Source: Rhodococcus sp. OK302
GTDB lineage: Bacteria; Actinomycetota; Actinomycetes; Mycobacteriales; Mycobacteriaceae
Length of the DNA: 64,000 nucleotides
Reading direction: 5' to 3'
Assembly: GCF_002245895.1 (NCBI RefSeq)
Contig: NZ_NPJZ01000002.1
Coordinates: 248,001 to 312,000, forward strand
In this document: piece by piece, positions 44,944 through 54,154 of the stretch
Layout: the number at the start of each line of letters is the position of its first letter
Position numbering within the stretch: position 1 is the stretch's first letter
The notes under the pieces: generated by a model
Databases searched by the model: none
Told to the model about the DNA's origin: nothing
The model's input: only the letters and a program-made list of their open reading frames with translations
Program-made: the position numbers and the translations under genes

Positions 44944-45891
44944 TCACTTCGGATTGGGCTCGTCAAGGAACGGGGAGATGATCGGCAGCAATAAGTCAGT
45001 GCGGCTCAGAATGTTGTAATGCAACGAACCGGGGACAACCGCCAGTCGGGAGCTCGGGGCGCCGCCCATTGCTCCGTCGGCCTTTCCCTCGCCGAGCAGG
45101 CCGAACAACTCGACCGCGTGGGTCAGGCGAACACTGTCGAAATCGGCGATCACGACGAGAGTGGGTGCCGTGATCGAGGCGATGGCAGCCGTCCAGTCGT
45201 AGTTCTCGGCGAGCAGTTCCCTCGTCTTGGTCACAAGCACGGGCCACTCGCTCGGCTTCGGTGCGGTCTGGGCGTAGATCTCGTGCATGGGTGTCGCGGT
45301 CATGGCGTCCGGGTTCATCGCTGCCATTCCGGCCCGGACCTCGGGATACCACCCATCACTTTTGTAGGGGGCTGAGATGACCACCAGCTTGTTCACCAGG
45401 TCCGGATTCCGGCTTCCCAGCTGCTGGGCGACGCCCCCGCCCAGCGAATAGCCGAGGACGTCGACTTTTTCGAGTCCGAGGTGCGTGACGAGGCCGACGA
45501 TGTCATCGGCCATCAGCTCGTATCGCAGTGGGCGATCGATGTCGGCCGTATGCCCGTGGGCCTGGAGCTCGACGGCGATGACCTGCCTGGTCTTCGCGAG
45601 GTCTGGCAGTAGGGTCCCGAACGCGGAGTCGATCGTGTCCAGGCCACCGTGGATCAGGACGAGAGGTCGGCCGGTGCCATGGATTTCGTAGTACAACTCG
45701 AGGCCGTTGACCGCGGCGTAGTGGCCCTCGCCGTCGTCGCTTGCCCTGTCGGAATCGGGTACTTGACGCCCGGAGCTTGTGGTTTCCGCAGTGCCGATGC
45801 TCTCCGCCTCACCAGTGGTGCATCCTGTCATGACTACTGCCGAAAGAGCTATGGCGACCACGGCTTGTAATGACCGGGTGATCGTTCTCAT
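44944..45891 (-). CDS. Alpha/beta-hydrolase lipoprotein
   Basis: The product has about 315 residues from ATG 45891 (AGGA at 9-base spacing; ATG 45900 is an alternative). The signal peptide ends in a lipobox (VVMTGC), so it is probably a membrane-anchored lipoprotein. The triad is complete: LVLIHGGLDT (oxyanion), LGYSLGGGVAQQLG (Ser), VVIADFDSVRL (Asp) and VPGSLHY (His). It resembles proline-iminopeptidase-like or haloperoxidase-like hydrolases. The substrate is unknown. Confidence 0.8.
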   Translation of the reverse strand: MRTITRSLQAVVAIALSAVVMTGCTTGEAESIGTAETTSSGRQVPDSDRASDDGEGHYAAVNGLELYYEIHGTGRPLVLIHGGLDTIDSAFGTLLPDLAKTRQVIAVELQAHGHTADIDRPLRYELMADDIVGLVTHLGLEKVDVLGYSLGGGVAQQLGSRNPDLVNKLVVISAPYKSDGWYPEVRAGMAAMNPDAMTATPMHEIYAQTAPKPSEWPVLVTKTRELLAENYDWTAAIASITAPTLVVIADFDSVRLTHAVELFGLLGEGKADGAMGGAPSSRLAVVPGSLHYNILSRTDLLLPIISPFLDEPNPK

Positions 45892-46052
45892 GGCATCCAT
45901 TCCTGATTGGTTTCGATGCAGGTCTGCTCCGGGACTTCCCACCGGGCCGGCTGATGCCCGCCCGTCACGAGGAGTGATCGGGCGGACTACCGTGTTTGAC
46001 TTGACCGAGCGGGATCCCGTCGTGAATTCGACAGGCCGACAAACGGTTTGGG

Positions 46053-46469
46053 CTATGCAGGCAGTTTCATCTGCCCGATTCGGATGGCGTTGCCGAACGG
46101 GTCACGGATCCCGAAGTCGATGCCGTACGGTCGCTCGGTCGGCTCGTCGGTGAGCTCGACGCCCCGGGCCTTGAGTGTCTCGTAGGTCTTGTGAGCGTCA
46201 TCGGTGCTGATGCACAACCACCCGCCCATCGCGCCCTTTGTCACCATGTCGCGGACCTGCGCAGCCATGGCCTCGTTCATCGCGGGAGGACCCGGCTTTT
46301 CCAGAAGGATCTGTCGGCCCGGATCGCCCGGCACGTTGACCGTCAGCCAACGCATAAATCCGAGGTCCTGATCCGTGTGCACCTCGAGGCCCAACTTGTT
46401 GACGTAGAAGTCGAGTGCCTCGTCTTGGTCGAGGACGAATATTTGTGATTGCGTGATTGCTTTGTACAT
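46053..46469 (-). CDS. Glyoxalase/VOC-family protein
   Basis: The product has 138 residues from ATG 46469. It begins MYKAITQSQIFVLDQDEALD with FYVNKLGLEVHTDQDLGF, the first beta-alpha-beta module. GWLCISTDDAHKTYETLKAR and PYGIDFGIRDPFGNAIRIGQ form the second, with the D-P-x-G-N signature. Such proteins bind a metal or sequester drugs. It is downstream of an AraC regulator, a pairing widespread in actinobacteria. Confidence 0.85.
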   Translation of the reverse strand: MYKAITQSQIFVLDQDEALDFYVNKLGLEVHTDQDLGFMRWLTVNVPGDPGRQILLEKPGPPAMNEAMAAQVRDMVTKGAMGGWLCISTDDAHKTYETLKARGVELTDEPTERPYGIDFGIRDPFGNAIRIGQMKLPA

Positions 46470-46504
46470 GCCAATCACTGTAAGCAGTCCCTGGATTCGT
46501 GTGC

Positions 46505-46921
46505 TTATCCAAAACTGCTCGGTCGTGTCCACGACCGCACGAAGCAGGTGGGGACAGGCATCTCGTGGTTGCGCCTGCGGTTGCGGTAGTCGGTGGCGGG
46601 TTCCTCGACGATGTCCCGGAACGTCCTGCTGAATGTTCCGAGGCTCGAGAAGCCGACTTCGAAGCAGATGTCGGTGACGCTCCGATCGGTTTCGCGCAGA
46701 AGGAACATCGCCCGCTCGATCCGGCGCCGTTGAAGATAGCGATGCGGGGTTTCCCCGAATGTGGCACGGAAGGTCCGGATGAAATGTGCTTCGGACACGT
46801 GCGCGATTCGGGCGAGAGTCGGGATGTCCAGCGGGTCTGCGTATCTGCGGTCCATCGCGTCGCGGGCGCGAAGCATCCGCCGGTTGGTTTCCTCCTGTGC
46901 GCGGCTCACAGCGTCATCCAA
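46505..46921 (-). CDS. AraC-family transcriptional regulator
   Basis: The product has 138 residues. It consists mainly of the two HTH motifs: IPTLARIAHVSEAHFIRTFR, ATFGETPHRYLQRRRIERAM and SVTDICFEVGFSSLGTFSRT. There is no separate ligand domain, and it ends with CFVRSWTRPSSFG, as in other short AraC proteins linked to VOC genes. It probably activates the VOC gene 36 bp downstream. Confidence 0.85.
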   Translation of the reverse strand: MDDAVSRAQEETNRRMLRARDAMDRRYADPLDIPTLARIAHVSEAHFIRTFRATFGETPHRYLQRRRIERAMFLLRETDRSVTDICFEVGFSSLGTFSRTFRDIVEEPATDYRNRRRNHEMPVPTCFVRSWTRPSSFG

Positions 46922-47314
46922 TCACCTTGAGCGCGTCTCCGAATCTGAGGTGGTCCATTAACGATCGGGGAGGCGAACTGTTGGATAATCCCTATGTGGA
47001 GTCAGCTTTTTTCGCGAGGACGAGAGTTGCGTTGCGGACAGCTTCGATGGAAACACCCGATCGATCCCCTGACTCGACTAGTTCAGCCGTTAGATCGGGA
47101 ATGACTCAGCGATGATGTCGAGGTCGAAGCGATGGCGTGCGGCGGACTTCTGAAAAATTCAGTTGTCTTCTGAACTGACAGCCACATCTGAAACTGACAC
47201 CTACATCGAGGGCCAGTGCCTCGGATCTCTCGCAGGTTCACCGTTGTTGTAGCTGTTCGATACGGACCGAAATCATATCCGTAGACGTGCCTCCAGAGGT
47301 CCTCACCGGTCGCG
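46922..47314. other. No supported gene
   Basis: This lies between the AraC gene's promoter side and the end of the methyltransferase gene. Frames on both strands are short and motif-free. A short direct repeat (CAGTTGTCTTCTGAA and TTCTGAAAAATTC) near 47155 is the only local structure noticed. Confidence 0.35.
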
Positions 47315-48181
47315 TCACGGCACGCCGTTCGCAACCTGTCCGGGAACATCGCTCAGTGGCTGGCGGAGGCGCTGCCTCATTGCCTCGTAGAGCACGACGG
47401 ACGCCGCGTTGGCGGCATTGAGGGAGCTAGCAGAGCCCGTCATGGGAATGCGCACGAGCCGGTCAACGCCGTCGCGCCACGCGGCGCTCAGGCCGGCCGT
47501 CTCGTTGCCGACGACGAGCAGCGTCGGCAGCGTCAGGTCGACGTCGTAGACGTCGGCGTCACCGTTCTCGTCAGTTCCGACTATCTGGATGGGGACGCCT
47601 GCGGCGCGATGAGACTCGACCCACGCCCAGACGTCGCGTGGGGACGACACTCGTACGGTCGGCACGGCGAACAGCGATCCCGTACTTGCCCGCACGGCAG
47701 CACTGTCGTATGGGTCGGCCGCGTGCCCTGTGACGATGACACCCGCCGCACCAAACGAGTCGGCGGAGCGGATGACGGAGCCGAGGTTGCCGGGACTGGC
47801 GGGCCGGTCGAAGGCAACGCCGAGGAAGTCTCGCGCGACAGGGATGCGCCCCGGGTCGTCGCCGGGAAGGGACACTATTGCGATGAGCTCCGGGGCGTCG
47901 GTCTCCTTCTCACCGAGTTCCGCGATCAGCTCACGAGAGAGGGCGAAACGCTCGCCTACGGCCGTCGCTACGACATTCTGCGCCCACTCGGATAGTCGGC
48001 GGTCGGCATCGAAGAGGACGGCCTCGACGGCCCATCCTTGGTCGAGTGCAATCGTGATGGGCCGCACCCCTTGTACGACGAACGCGCCCAGCCGCTGCCG
48101 CTTGTTGCGGTTCGTCAGCATCGCGTGCCATTGCTGGAAGCGCGCATTGCGCGTAGTGATCTTGTGGACAACCGGCGACAT
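47315..48181 (-). CDS. SpoU/TrmH-family rRNA 2'-O-methyltransferase, TsnR/AviRb-like
   Basis: The product has 288 residues. An N-terminal RNA-binding substrate domain (TTRNARFQQWHAMLTNRNKR; GAFVVQGVRPITIALDQGWA) precedes the SPOUT knot. All three motifs are present: RPASPGNLGSVIRSADSFGA, TLLVVGNETAGLSAAW and VRIPMTGSASSLNAANAASV. The length and N-terminal domain fit antibiotic-resistance methylases such as AviRb and TsnR, which modify 23S rRNA; a housekeeping role is also possible. It is monocistronic. Confidence 0.8.
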   Translation of the reverse strand: MSPVVHKITTRNARFQQWHAMLTNRNKRQRLGAFVVQGVRPITIALDQGWAVEAVLFDADRRLSEWAQNVVATAVGERFALSRELIAELGEKETDAPELIAIVSLPGDDPGRIPVARDFLGVAFDRPASPGNLGSVIRSADSFGAAGVIVTGHAADPYDSAAVRASTGSLFAVPTVRVSSPRDVWAWVESHRAAGVPIQIVGTDENGDADVYDVDLTLPTLLVVGNETAGLSAAWRDGVDRLVRIPMTGSASSLNAANAASVVLYEAMRQRLRQPLSDVPGQVANGVP

Positions 48182-48723
48182 GCCGACACTCTATGGCGCA
48201 GGCTGGGGAACGCCCTAGGGAGGGCCGGAGCCACTCCCGGGAAACTGATCCGCGACAACCCGCCGTTTGAGCACAAGTGCAATAGTGACACCTCCCGCCG
48301 GCGCGGTGATCTTTCCTATGAGACCCCCAGAAGCTACCTATCGAGATCTCCTAAGCCTAGTGACTCGCGCGTATCGCACGTTCCGTCTTCAGCCTGAAAG
48401 AACGTAGACCACATCGTGTTCGCCGAGATTCTGTGCAGAAGCAGGAGTTTGCCAGCGGTCAGGGCGCGCCACGAGTATTCCTGACGCATGGGAGGTCTGG
48501 TCGAAGACCCAACCACCGACCCGGGGTAGTCGACGTGGAAGGCGAAGGCCCGCTCGCGGCGGTGCAGCTGGAAACATCACGCCACCAACCGTCGGCCCCG
48601 AGAAATCGCCCGGATTCGTAACTTGTGCAACACTATCCGCAACCACCTCATCCGATCTCCATCCTGAGGACTTGTGTTCACATCCGAACGCCCTATCGCG
48701 GTCACCAACCTATTCTCAGCAGG
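48182..48723. other. No supported gene
   Basis: This lies between the methyltransferase start and the end of the XRE-cupin gene. Several frames overlap, but none has motif or ribosome-site support. The methyltransferase promoter must lie at the left edge. Confidence 0.35.
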
Positions 48724-49302
48724 TTAGAGGGCCTTCGCGCGCACGTGCATTCGTTGGCCCGTCGGGCCGAAGAGGCTGAGCACCTCGACGGCCCCTCGTC
48801 CCGTGCTGCCGAACCAGTGAGGCACCGTCGTATCGAACTCAGCCACTTCACCCGGTCCGAGCAAGAGGTCTTGTTCACCCAGAATCAGCCGGAGCCGTCC
48901 CGAAAGGACGTAGAACCATTCATAGCCCTCATGGACAGTCATATCCGGTTCGGATTGTGTACGCGGAATGGTGAGTTTGTAGGCTTGGAGACCGCCTCGC
49001 TGCAGCGTCAAGGGGAGGATCGTCCGGCCGCTCACTACCCGAGGTTCGGTGACTACCCGAGGATCCGAGATGCGCGGCGCGGCGACAAGCTCGTCCAGAG
49101 GAAGTTGCAACGACAAAGCGATGGGAAGTAAGAGCTCGAGGCTGGGACGTCTCTGACCTGCTTCAAGACGCGACAGAGTGCTCATTGAGATTCCGGTGTC
49201 TGCGGCGAGCGCCGCTAACGTGACCCTTCGATCGGTTCTTACTTGTTTGATTCGCGGTCCAACTCTCGCGAGTGAAGCGGAAATCTGTGGAGAGTAGGTC
49301 AT
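48724..49302 (-). CDS. XRE-family regulator with a cupin domain
   Basis: The product has 192 residues from ATG 49302. The HTH (IKQVRTDRRVTLAALAADTG; SMSTLSRLEAGQRRPSLELL) is followed by a cupin barrel (MTVHEGYEWFYVLSGRLRLI; LLLGPGEVAEFDTTVPHWFG). Cupin-linked XRE proteins sense small metabolites or redox state. It is divergent from the flavoprotein gene across 77 bp that contain TTTCCCGGAAA, a palindrome (49321-49331) suited to binding by it. Confidence 0.8.
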   Translation of the reverse strand: MTYSPQISASLARVGPRIKQVRTDRRVTLAALAADTGISMSTLSRLEAGQRRPSLELLLPIALSLQLPLDELVAAPRISDPRVVTEPRVVSGRTILPLTLQRGGLQAYKLTIPRTQSEPDMTVHEGYEWFYVLSGRLRLILGEQDLLLGPGEVAEFDTTVPHWFGSTGRGAVEVLSLFGPTGQRMHVRAKAL

Positions 49303-49320
49303 AGGACTACTGTGCCGACA

Positions 49321-49331
49321 TTTCCCGGAAA
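49321..49331. promoter_or_regulatory. Palindrome in the XRE-cupin/flavoprotein divergent promoter
   Basis: TTTCC-C-GGAAA lies 18 bp upstream of the XRE-cupin ATG and 48 bp from the flavoprotein ATG. Symmetric, centrally placed sites of this kind are typical of XRE repressors that control a divergent pair. The support is positional only. Confidence 0.45.
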
Positions 49332-49379
49332 CAGCAAACATTCTTGCCATATCGACTCCCGACGATGCACCCTCGACTC

Positions 49380-50438
49380 ATGAGCCAACCATCAACCACC
49401 GCAGTACTCGACGCGATCATCATCGGCGGCTGCGCAGCTGGACTGACCGCCGCCCAAGTCCTCGGCCGCGCCCGCCGCGACGTCACACTCATCGACGGAC
49501 AAAGCCCACGAAACAGCCCCGCTGCACACATGCACGGCTACCTCTCACGCGACGGAATGCCACCAGCTGACTTGGCCCGTGCCGGACGCGGCGAGGCACT
49601 CGGGTACGGGGTGAACATCGTCGACAGCAACGTCACCGCTGCCACATGGCGAGGAGAAGAAGCGGGCTTCGCTGTCACACTCGCCAACGGCGACGAACTG
49701 CTCAGCCGCACCCTGCTCGTCAGCACCGGCCTCCAAGACATCCTCCCCGAAATCCCTGGAGTACAAGAACGCTGGGGCATCGACGTCCTGCACTGCCCCT
49801 ACTGCCACGCTTACGAAGTACGCGAAGAAGCCATCGGCGTCCTCGGCGGAAATATCCGCGAACTTTCCATCCACCAGGCGTTCCTACTCAGGCAATGGTC
49901 GAGCGATGTGGTGTTCTTCCCCAACGGCATCGAACTCACCGCCATCGAACGAAGCCGGTTGACCGCCCACGGAGTCACCATCGTCGACGAACCGGTACGC
50001 GGACTCATCATCGACCGCGACCATCTCCGGGCAGTCGAACTCGACAACGGTCAACTCGTCCCCCGCGCAGCAGTATTCGTAGGGCCTCGGTTCGTCCCCC
50101 GTGACCAAATGCTGACCACACTCGGCTGCGACATCGGCCCGAACGGATTCGTCTCCACCGATCCCACCGGGCAAACCAGCATCCCCGGTGTCTGGGCCGC
50201 CGGCAACGTCGTAGACCCCAGAGCCCAAGTCATCACAGCCGCAGGAGCCGGGTCCGCCGCAGCCATCGCCCTCAACGGCTACCTCCTGGCCGACGATGTC
50301 GAACGCTCCGTCGCACGGAACGACCGCACCCCCGAAACACACGACGTCTTCTCCGCCGCAACAGAACTCGCCATCAGCACCGCACTACTCGACCAACGCC
50401 GCGCCGAAAACCCCACAACCACCACCCACTACCTCTAA
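49380..50438 (+). CDS. FAD-dependent pyridine-nucleotide oxidoreductase, thioredoxin-reductase-like
   Basis: The product has 352 residues from ATG 49380. The FAD-binding GG-x-A-A-G (AIIIGGCAAGLTAAQVLGRA) and LIDGQSPRN are clear. The redox pair is HCPYCHAYEVREEAIGVLGG, a C-P-Y-C motif seen in actinobacterial TrxR-like proteins. GVWAAGNVVDPRAQVITAAG is the second FAD contact. A thioredoxin gene follows after 31 bp, so the two probably form a reductase and carrier pair in thiol homeostasis. Confidence 0.85.
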   Translation: MSQPSTTAVLDAIIIGGCAAGLTAAQVLGRARRDVTLIDGQSPRNSPAAHMHGYLSRDGMPPADLARAGRGEALGYGVNIVDSNVTAATWRGEEAGFAVTLANGDELLSRTLLVSTGLQDILPEIPGVQERWGIDVLHCPYCHAYEVREEAIGVLGGNIRELSIHQAFLLRQWSSDVVFFPNGIELTAIERSRLTAHGVTIVDEPVRGLIIDRDHLRAVELDNGQLVPRAAVFVGPRFVPRDQMLTTLGCDIGPNGFVSTDPTGQTSIPGVWAAGNVVDPRAQVITAAGAGSAAAIALNGYLLADDVERSVARNDRTPETHDVFSAATELAISTALLDQRRAENPTTTTHYL

Positions 50439-50469
50439 CCACCACGACCACGATCGAAGGAAACCAACC

Positions 50470-50793
50470 ATGCCAACATCCCCCGTCACCGACGACACCT
50501 TCCAGAAAACCGTCCTCGAAAGCCCCATACCGGTCGTCGTCAACTTCTGGGCACCCTGGTGTGGACCATGCAGAATGCTCGCACCCACCCTCGAAGAAAT
50601 CGCCGACGAAAACACCACCACCTTCACCGTCAAAAAGCTCAACATCGACGAAAACCCCGTCGCGGCAATGACATACAAAATCATGGGCGTCCCCACCACC
50701 ATGCTCATCGTCAACGGACAAGAAGTCACCCGCACAACCGGCGCAAAACCGAAAGCCACACTCCTAGCCGACATCACCAAACACATACCCTGA
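50470..50793 (+). CDS. trxA: Thioredoxin
   Basis: The product has 107 residues from ATG 50470 (AAGGA upstream). VVNFWAPWCGPCRMLAPTLE carries the active-site W-C-G-P-C. KLNIDENPVAAMTYKIMGVP with the cis-proline (GVPTTM) completes the fold. It is normal in length. Encoded directly after the reductase-like flavoprotein, it is likely to be that enzyme's partner. Codon use is unusually rich in C-ending codons, as in the gene before it. Confidence 0.9.
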   Translation: MPTSPVTDDTFQKTVLESPIPVVVNFWAPWCGPCRMLAPTLEEIADENTTTFTVKKLNIDENPVAAMTYKIMGVPTTMLIVNGQEVTRTTGAKPKATLLADITKHIP

Positions 50794-51168
50794 CAACCAC
50801 ACTCGACACCCCACCCCACTTCGACCGAATAGTCGACACTGCCCTCTCCCGCGTTGCTTTGCCGCGAAAGTCCGCGTGGAGGGCGACACATTGGACCTCT
50901 GCATTCAGCGGAACCAGTAGTTCTGCGAAGTTCTTTCGCGAATGTCCTTAGCTAGGCCCCCAGCTTCATTTCCAGCAGACCAAATCCAACCGATCTCACC
51001 GATCGAAGATGTGATGGGTAGCCTGGATCTCGCCCCTTCTCAGCCCGCAGTGCACCACTGCCCCTTACCGAGCAGTCACAGTGTCATCTACCTCCGACGA
51101 CACCATCGTCGCGGCAGGTCGCCGTCCTCTCGACGGGAACACACACGACGGGCGCACGTTCCGCCCAG
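50794..51168. other. No supported gene
   Basis: This lies between thioredoxin and the MFS relic. Several short frames are present without motifs. It may contain the promoter of the lost upstream transporter gene. Confidence 0.35.
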
Positions 51169-51303
51169 GTGTGTTGCCTTTGCCATCCTCGGAACCGTCC
51201 AGGCAACACTGATCTTCACAATCATGCTCGTATCCGTGCCACTCCCCTCATCGGACGCGAATATGATCTTGACTCTTCATATTCAGTACTGATTCAAGCT
51301 GCA
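51165..51303 (+). pseudogene. Relic of an MFS transporter N-terminus
   Basis: One register reads CVAFAILGTVQATLIFTIML and VSVPLP. The next register, after loss of a C in a C-run, reads PLIGREYDLDSSYSVLIQAA. This matches residues about 27-70 of the intact transporter that starts 79 bp downstream (FAVLAVVQATLIFTITLIAV; PLIGREFGLDSSGLVLVNAA). It is a diverged partial copy and appears to be what is left of a tandem transporter gene. Confidence 0.75.
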
Positions 51304-51381
51304 TCCGCTGAGCACTCGAACCGAGTTGCCGCCACCGCCACGTCTTCACTTACTCAATCCTTTTGGATAGGAAGAGTCTTC

Positions 51382-52830
51382 ATGTCTTCACAACCCCAGA
51401 TCACCCCTGGCGAATCTATGCCCCGAGCGAGAGTGCGCGCCGCCGCGGGAACAGGACGGGCCTTCGCCGTCCTCGCAGTAGTTCAGGCGACGCTGATCTT
51501 CACGATCACCCTGATCGCTGTCCCACTTCCGCTGATCGGACGAGAATTCGGCCTCGATTCCTCCGGCCTTGTTTTGGTCAACGCCGCCTACGGCCTGCCA
51601 TACAGCGGCCTGTTGCTGTTCGGTGGGCGATTGACCGACCGGTTCGGTGGGCGACAGTTGTTGGTGATCGGTTTGGCGATCTTCGGGTTGGCGTCCCTCG
51701 CCGGGGCGTTCGCCCCGACCTTCACGGCTCTGGTCGTTGCGCGTTTCGTTCAGGGAATTGGTGCAGCACTGACCGCCCCGGCTGCGTTAGCGATTCTGCG
51801 GGCAGTATTCACCGACGGCGCGGCCTTCGGGCGGGCCATGGCGGCGTGGGGCGGGGTGTCCGTACTCGGCGCCGCTGCGGGAACCGTTGTCTCGGGAGCG
51901 ATTACCACGTGGGTGTCCTGGCGTTGGATGTTCGTCATTCCGGTTGTCGTGACGACATTGACGTTGGCGCTGCACCGCCGGTTGTTCCCGGCTGCCGAAC
52001 CCGACACCGCCGGCAGCCCTCCCGGACTCGATCCCTTGGGGGCTGTGCTGGCGACGCTCGGGATCTCGATCGGAAGTTACGGTCTCATCCTCAGCCTCGA
52101 GAACTCCTGGACGTCTGCTGGAGTTCTCGTGTCGCTCGTGATCGGTCTCGCGCTCCTCGTCGCGTTCACCGTGATCGAGCGCCGAGTAAGGCAGCCGCTA
52201 CTCCCCGCTGGATTCATCGGGCGAGGTCAGCGTTTGTTCGGTCTGGTCGGGATCCTGCTTTCAGCTGCTGGATCGGGGTTGATTGCCTTCTTGCTTGCAC
52301 TGTATTTGCAGAACGAACGTGGGTGGACGACCCTTGCGACAGCTGGTGCGTTCATTCCGTACACGGCAGCTTTAATCGCTTCGAATCGTGCAGCGGGACC
52401 GTTGATCGGCCGGTTCGGTGCCATGCGTGTTGCGACAGCTGGCCTGATCATCAGCGCGACCGGCCTGGCGTTGCTCGCAAACTTGCACCCGGACACAGAC
52501 TTTGTCGTAGGTCTACTACCAGGTTTGATTCTACTTCCGGCCGGTGCGTCGCTGGTCTTCTCCGCTGGGGCTGTCCTGGCCATCGCGGGTGTGCCGGCGA
52601 GCCAGTCAGGTCTGGCTGGCGGCGTGATGAACACTGCGATGGAGCTCGGACCGACGGTAGGGTTTGCCGTATTGATGGCAGTAGCCGCGACACGAATCGA
52701 TACCATCGACGGCTATGCCTGGGCTTTCGGAGCCGCCGCCGCAGCTCACATCGTTGCGGCAATAGTCGGAGTGGTTTCTGCTCGACGAACATCCACATCC
52801 GCCGGTGACAGCATCCGAACAACTGTATAG
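51382..52830 (+). CDS. MFS drug exporter, DHA2-like
   Basis: The product has 482 residues from ATG 51382 (AGGAAGAG upstream). It is predicted to have 14 transmembrane helices. Motif A is visible as GGRLTDRFGGRQLLVIGLAI, and motif C-like glycine-rich helices include GGVSVLGAAAGTVVSGAITT. The QacA/EmrB-type transporters export cationic drugs or metabolites by proton antiport. It is preceded by the relic of a second related gene and followed by a strong hairpin. Confidence 0.85.
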   Translation: MSSQPQITPGESMPRARVRAAAGTGRAFAVLAVVQATLIFTITLIAVPLPLIGREFGLDSSGLVLVNAAYGLPYSGLLLFGGRLTDRFGGRQLLVIGLAIFGLASLAGAFAPTFTALVVARFVQGIGAALTAPAALAILRAVFTDGAAFGRAMAAWGGVSVLGAAAGTVVSGAITTWVSWRWMFVIPVVVTTLTLALHRRLFPAAEPDTAGSPPGLDPLGAVLATLGISIGSYGLILSLENSWTSAGVLVSLVIGLALLVAFTVIERRVRQPLLPAGFIGRGQRLFGLVGILLSAAGSGLIAFLLALYLQNERGWTTLATAGAFIPYTAALIASNRAAGPLIGRFGAMRVATAGLIISATGLALLANLHPDTDFVVGLLPGLILLPAGASLVFSAGAVLAIAGVPASQSGLAGGVMNTAMELGPTVGFAVLMAVAATRIDTIDGYAWAFGAAAAAHIVAAIVGVVSARRTSTSAGDSIRTTV

Positions 52831-52900
52831 CCGTGGACGTGCTCCCGGAACTTGCAGCGCATCGGCGTGCAGGTAGAAGTGGATGTGCGTTGAACGATGA

Positions 52901-52931
52901 CCGGCGAACCCCTATGGCAGGGGTTCGCCGG
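52901..52931. terminator. Terminator hairpin after the MFS gene
   Basis: CCGGCGAACCCCT pairs with AGGGGTTCGCCGG over 13 bp with a 5-base loop, 70 bp after the MFS stop. There is no strong T-tract on either side, but the stem is long and G+C-rich, so it probably ends or stabilises the transcript. Confidence 0.65.
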
Positions 52932-53019
52932 CGCGACGCCGAGCTGCGTCGACGAACTCCACCACGCTCTGCACAAGAATTCCGCACACCGGAGTACAGC
53001 TCCGAACAGAAAGTGAGCG

Positions 53020-53384
53020 GGGGAAATCGTCAACTTAACTGGGTCGTAATCACGATCGGGTCGATCACAGTCGACAAGGGTGCGGGCGCATACGGAGCCG
53101 CCAAAGCCGCTGTCGCAACATGGAATATCGATCTGGCTGCCGAACTCGGCCCCGAAGGAATCACAGCCAACATCGTGTCTCCCGGATACATCGGGGACAC
53201 CGAATTCTTTCGCGATATCCTCACCGACGAGCGGCGTGATGCCATGATCGAATCCACCAGCACCAAGCGTGCGGGAACACCGGAAGACATCGCGGCCGCA
53301 GTCTTCTTCCTCGCATCATCAGGTGCCCGGCAGATCACCGGCCAGGTGCTGGCAGTGAACGGCGGTGAACGCACCAGTCGGTAA
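53020..53384 (+). pseudogene. Short-chain dehydrogenase, C-terminal fragment
   Basis: The frame reads VVITIGSITVDKGAGAYGAA with KAAVATWNIDLAAEL, the S-x(n)-Y-x-x-x-K active site with GAYGAAKAA. It then reads ITANIVSPGYIGDTEFFRDI and SSGARQITGQVLAVNGGE, the normal SDR end. The N-terminal NAD-binding G-x-x-x-G-x-G half is missing; sequence before about 53020 is unrelated. It is not functional. Confidence 0.75.
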
Positions 53385-54043
53385 TCAACCGAGGTGCCGA
53401 CCGAAAGGCTCATAGACCACGACTGCGCCGAGCCACCCGCCCGGCGCAGTCGACGTTTCACTAGATGCGACTACACCCGCATCGACCACCACAACAGAAT
53501 TGAGGCTTCGCCAAAACGCCTCCATGTGTAACAACCGAAACTGATTACCCACCAACCGATCACCCAAAGTTACCGAAACACAACAACATTCAAAAACACT
53601 CGAAAATCGGCCTTCCCGAGCCCGCCACACACCCTCATCGCCGAGCAATAGCAGCTCCCCACCCGCAGCCGGCACCCACCGAACGATCGACCCGAACCCA
53701 GCCGGCACCCCACTGCCGGCACCCAACCGACTCGACGATCACCCACCACCTGGACATGTCATCACCGCAGGTCAGACCACATAAACGGTGCACCCACCAC
53801 GATCTCGAACCCCGACAACCACCTTTAACGTGGATGGCGCTCGAGGTGCTCGCTTTCGGTGCCCGTAGGCGGGCGGGCGATGCTGACAATCACCGGTTGC
53901 CTTTGGTGGCTTGGCGTGGAAAGCCACCCCGCTCGCCGCGGACGTTCTGGCTGCTGATTGAGATCTGTTCGCGAATTCGTCGCTGTTTATGGGTGTGCCG
54001 GCGGACCGTCCCACGGGTGACCGGTTGGGGAACGGAGGACACT
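53385..54043. other. Intergenic region with repeat copy B and a likely IS110 left end
   Basis: No gene is supported. The left half contains a repeat also present at 13.86 and 59.60 kb. The right half, about 53770-54043, lies directly before an IS110-type start codon. It could be the non-coding left end of that element, where bridge RNAs are encoded in this family. That reading is an inference from position. Confidence 0.4.
53571..53762 (+). repeat. Dispersed intergenic repeat, copy B
   Basis: The copy starts AAAGTTACCGAAACACAACA, ACATTCAAAAAC and CGAAAATCGG. A C-rich middle contains AGCCGGCACCC twice, and the copy ends CACCACCTGGACATGTCATC. It shares both ends with copies A and C and most of its length with copy C. 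Orientation is the same in all three. Confidence 0.6.
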
Positions 54044-54121
54044 GTGGCAGTACAAGATCAGCAGGTTTGGGTGGGCATTGACGTCGGGAAACGCGCTCAC
54101 CACGCGGCCGCGATCAACATG
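54044..54121 (+). pseudogene. IS110-family transposase N-terminal relic
   Basis: GTG 54044 follows CGGAGGACACT. The frame reads VAVQDQQVWVGIDVGKRAHH and AAAINMG, the first strand of the RuvC-like domain with the catalytic Asp (G-I-D-V-G-K). After 26 residues the sequence becomes the antisense of the neighbouring gene. Only the start of the element remains. Confidence 0.65.
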
Positions 54122-54154
54122 GGACGGTGTCGTCAAACGATCATTTGCGCAGCG

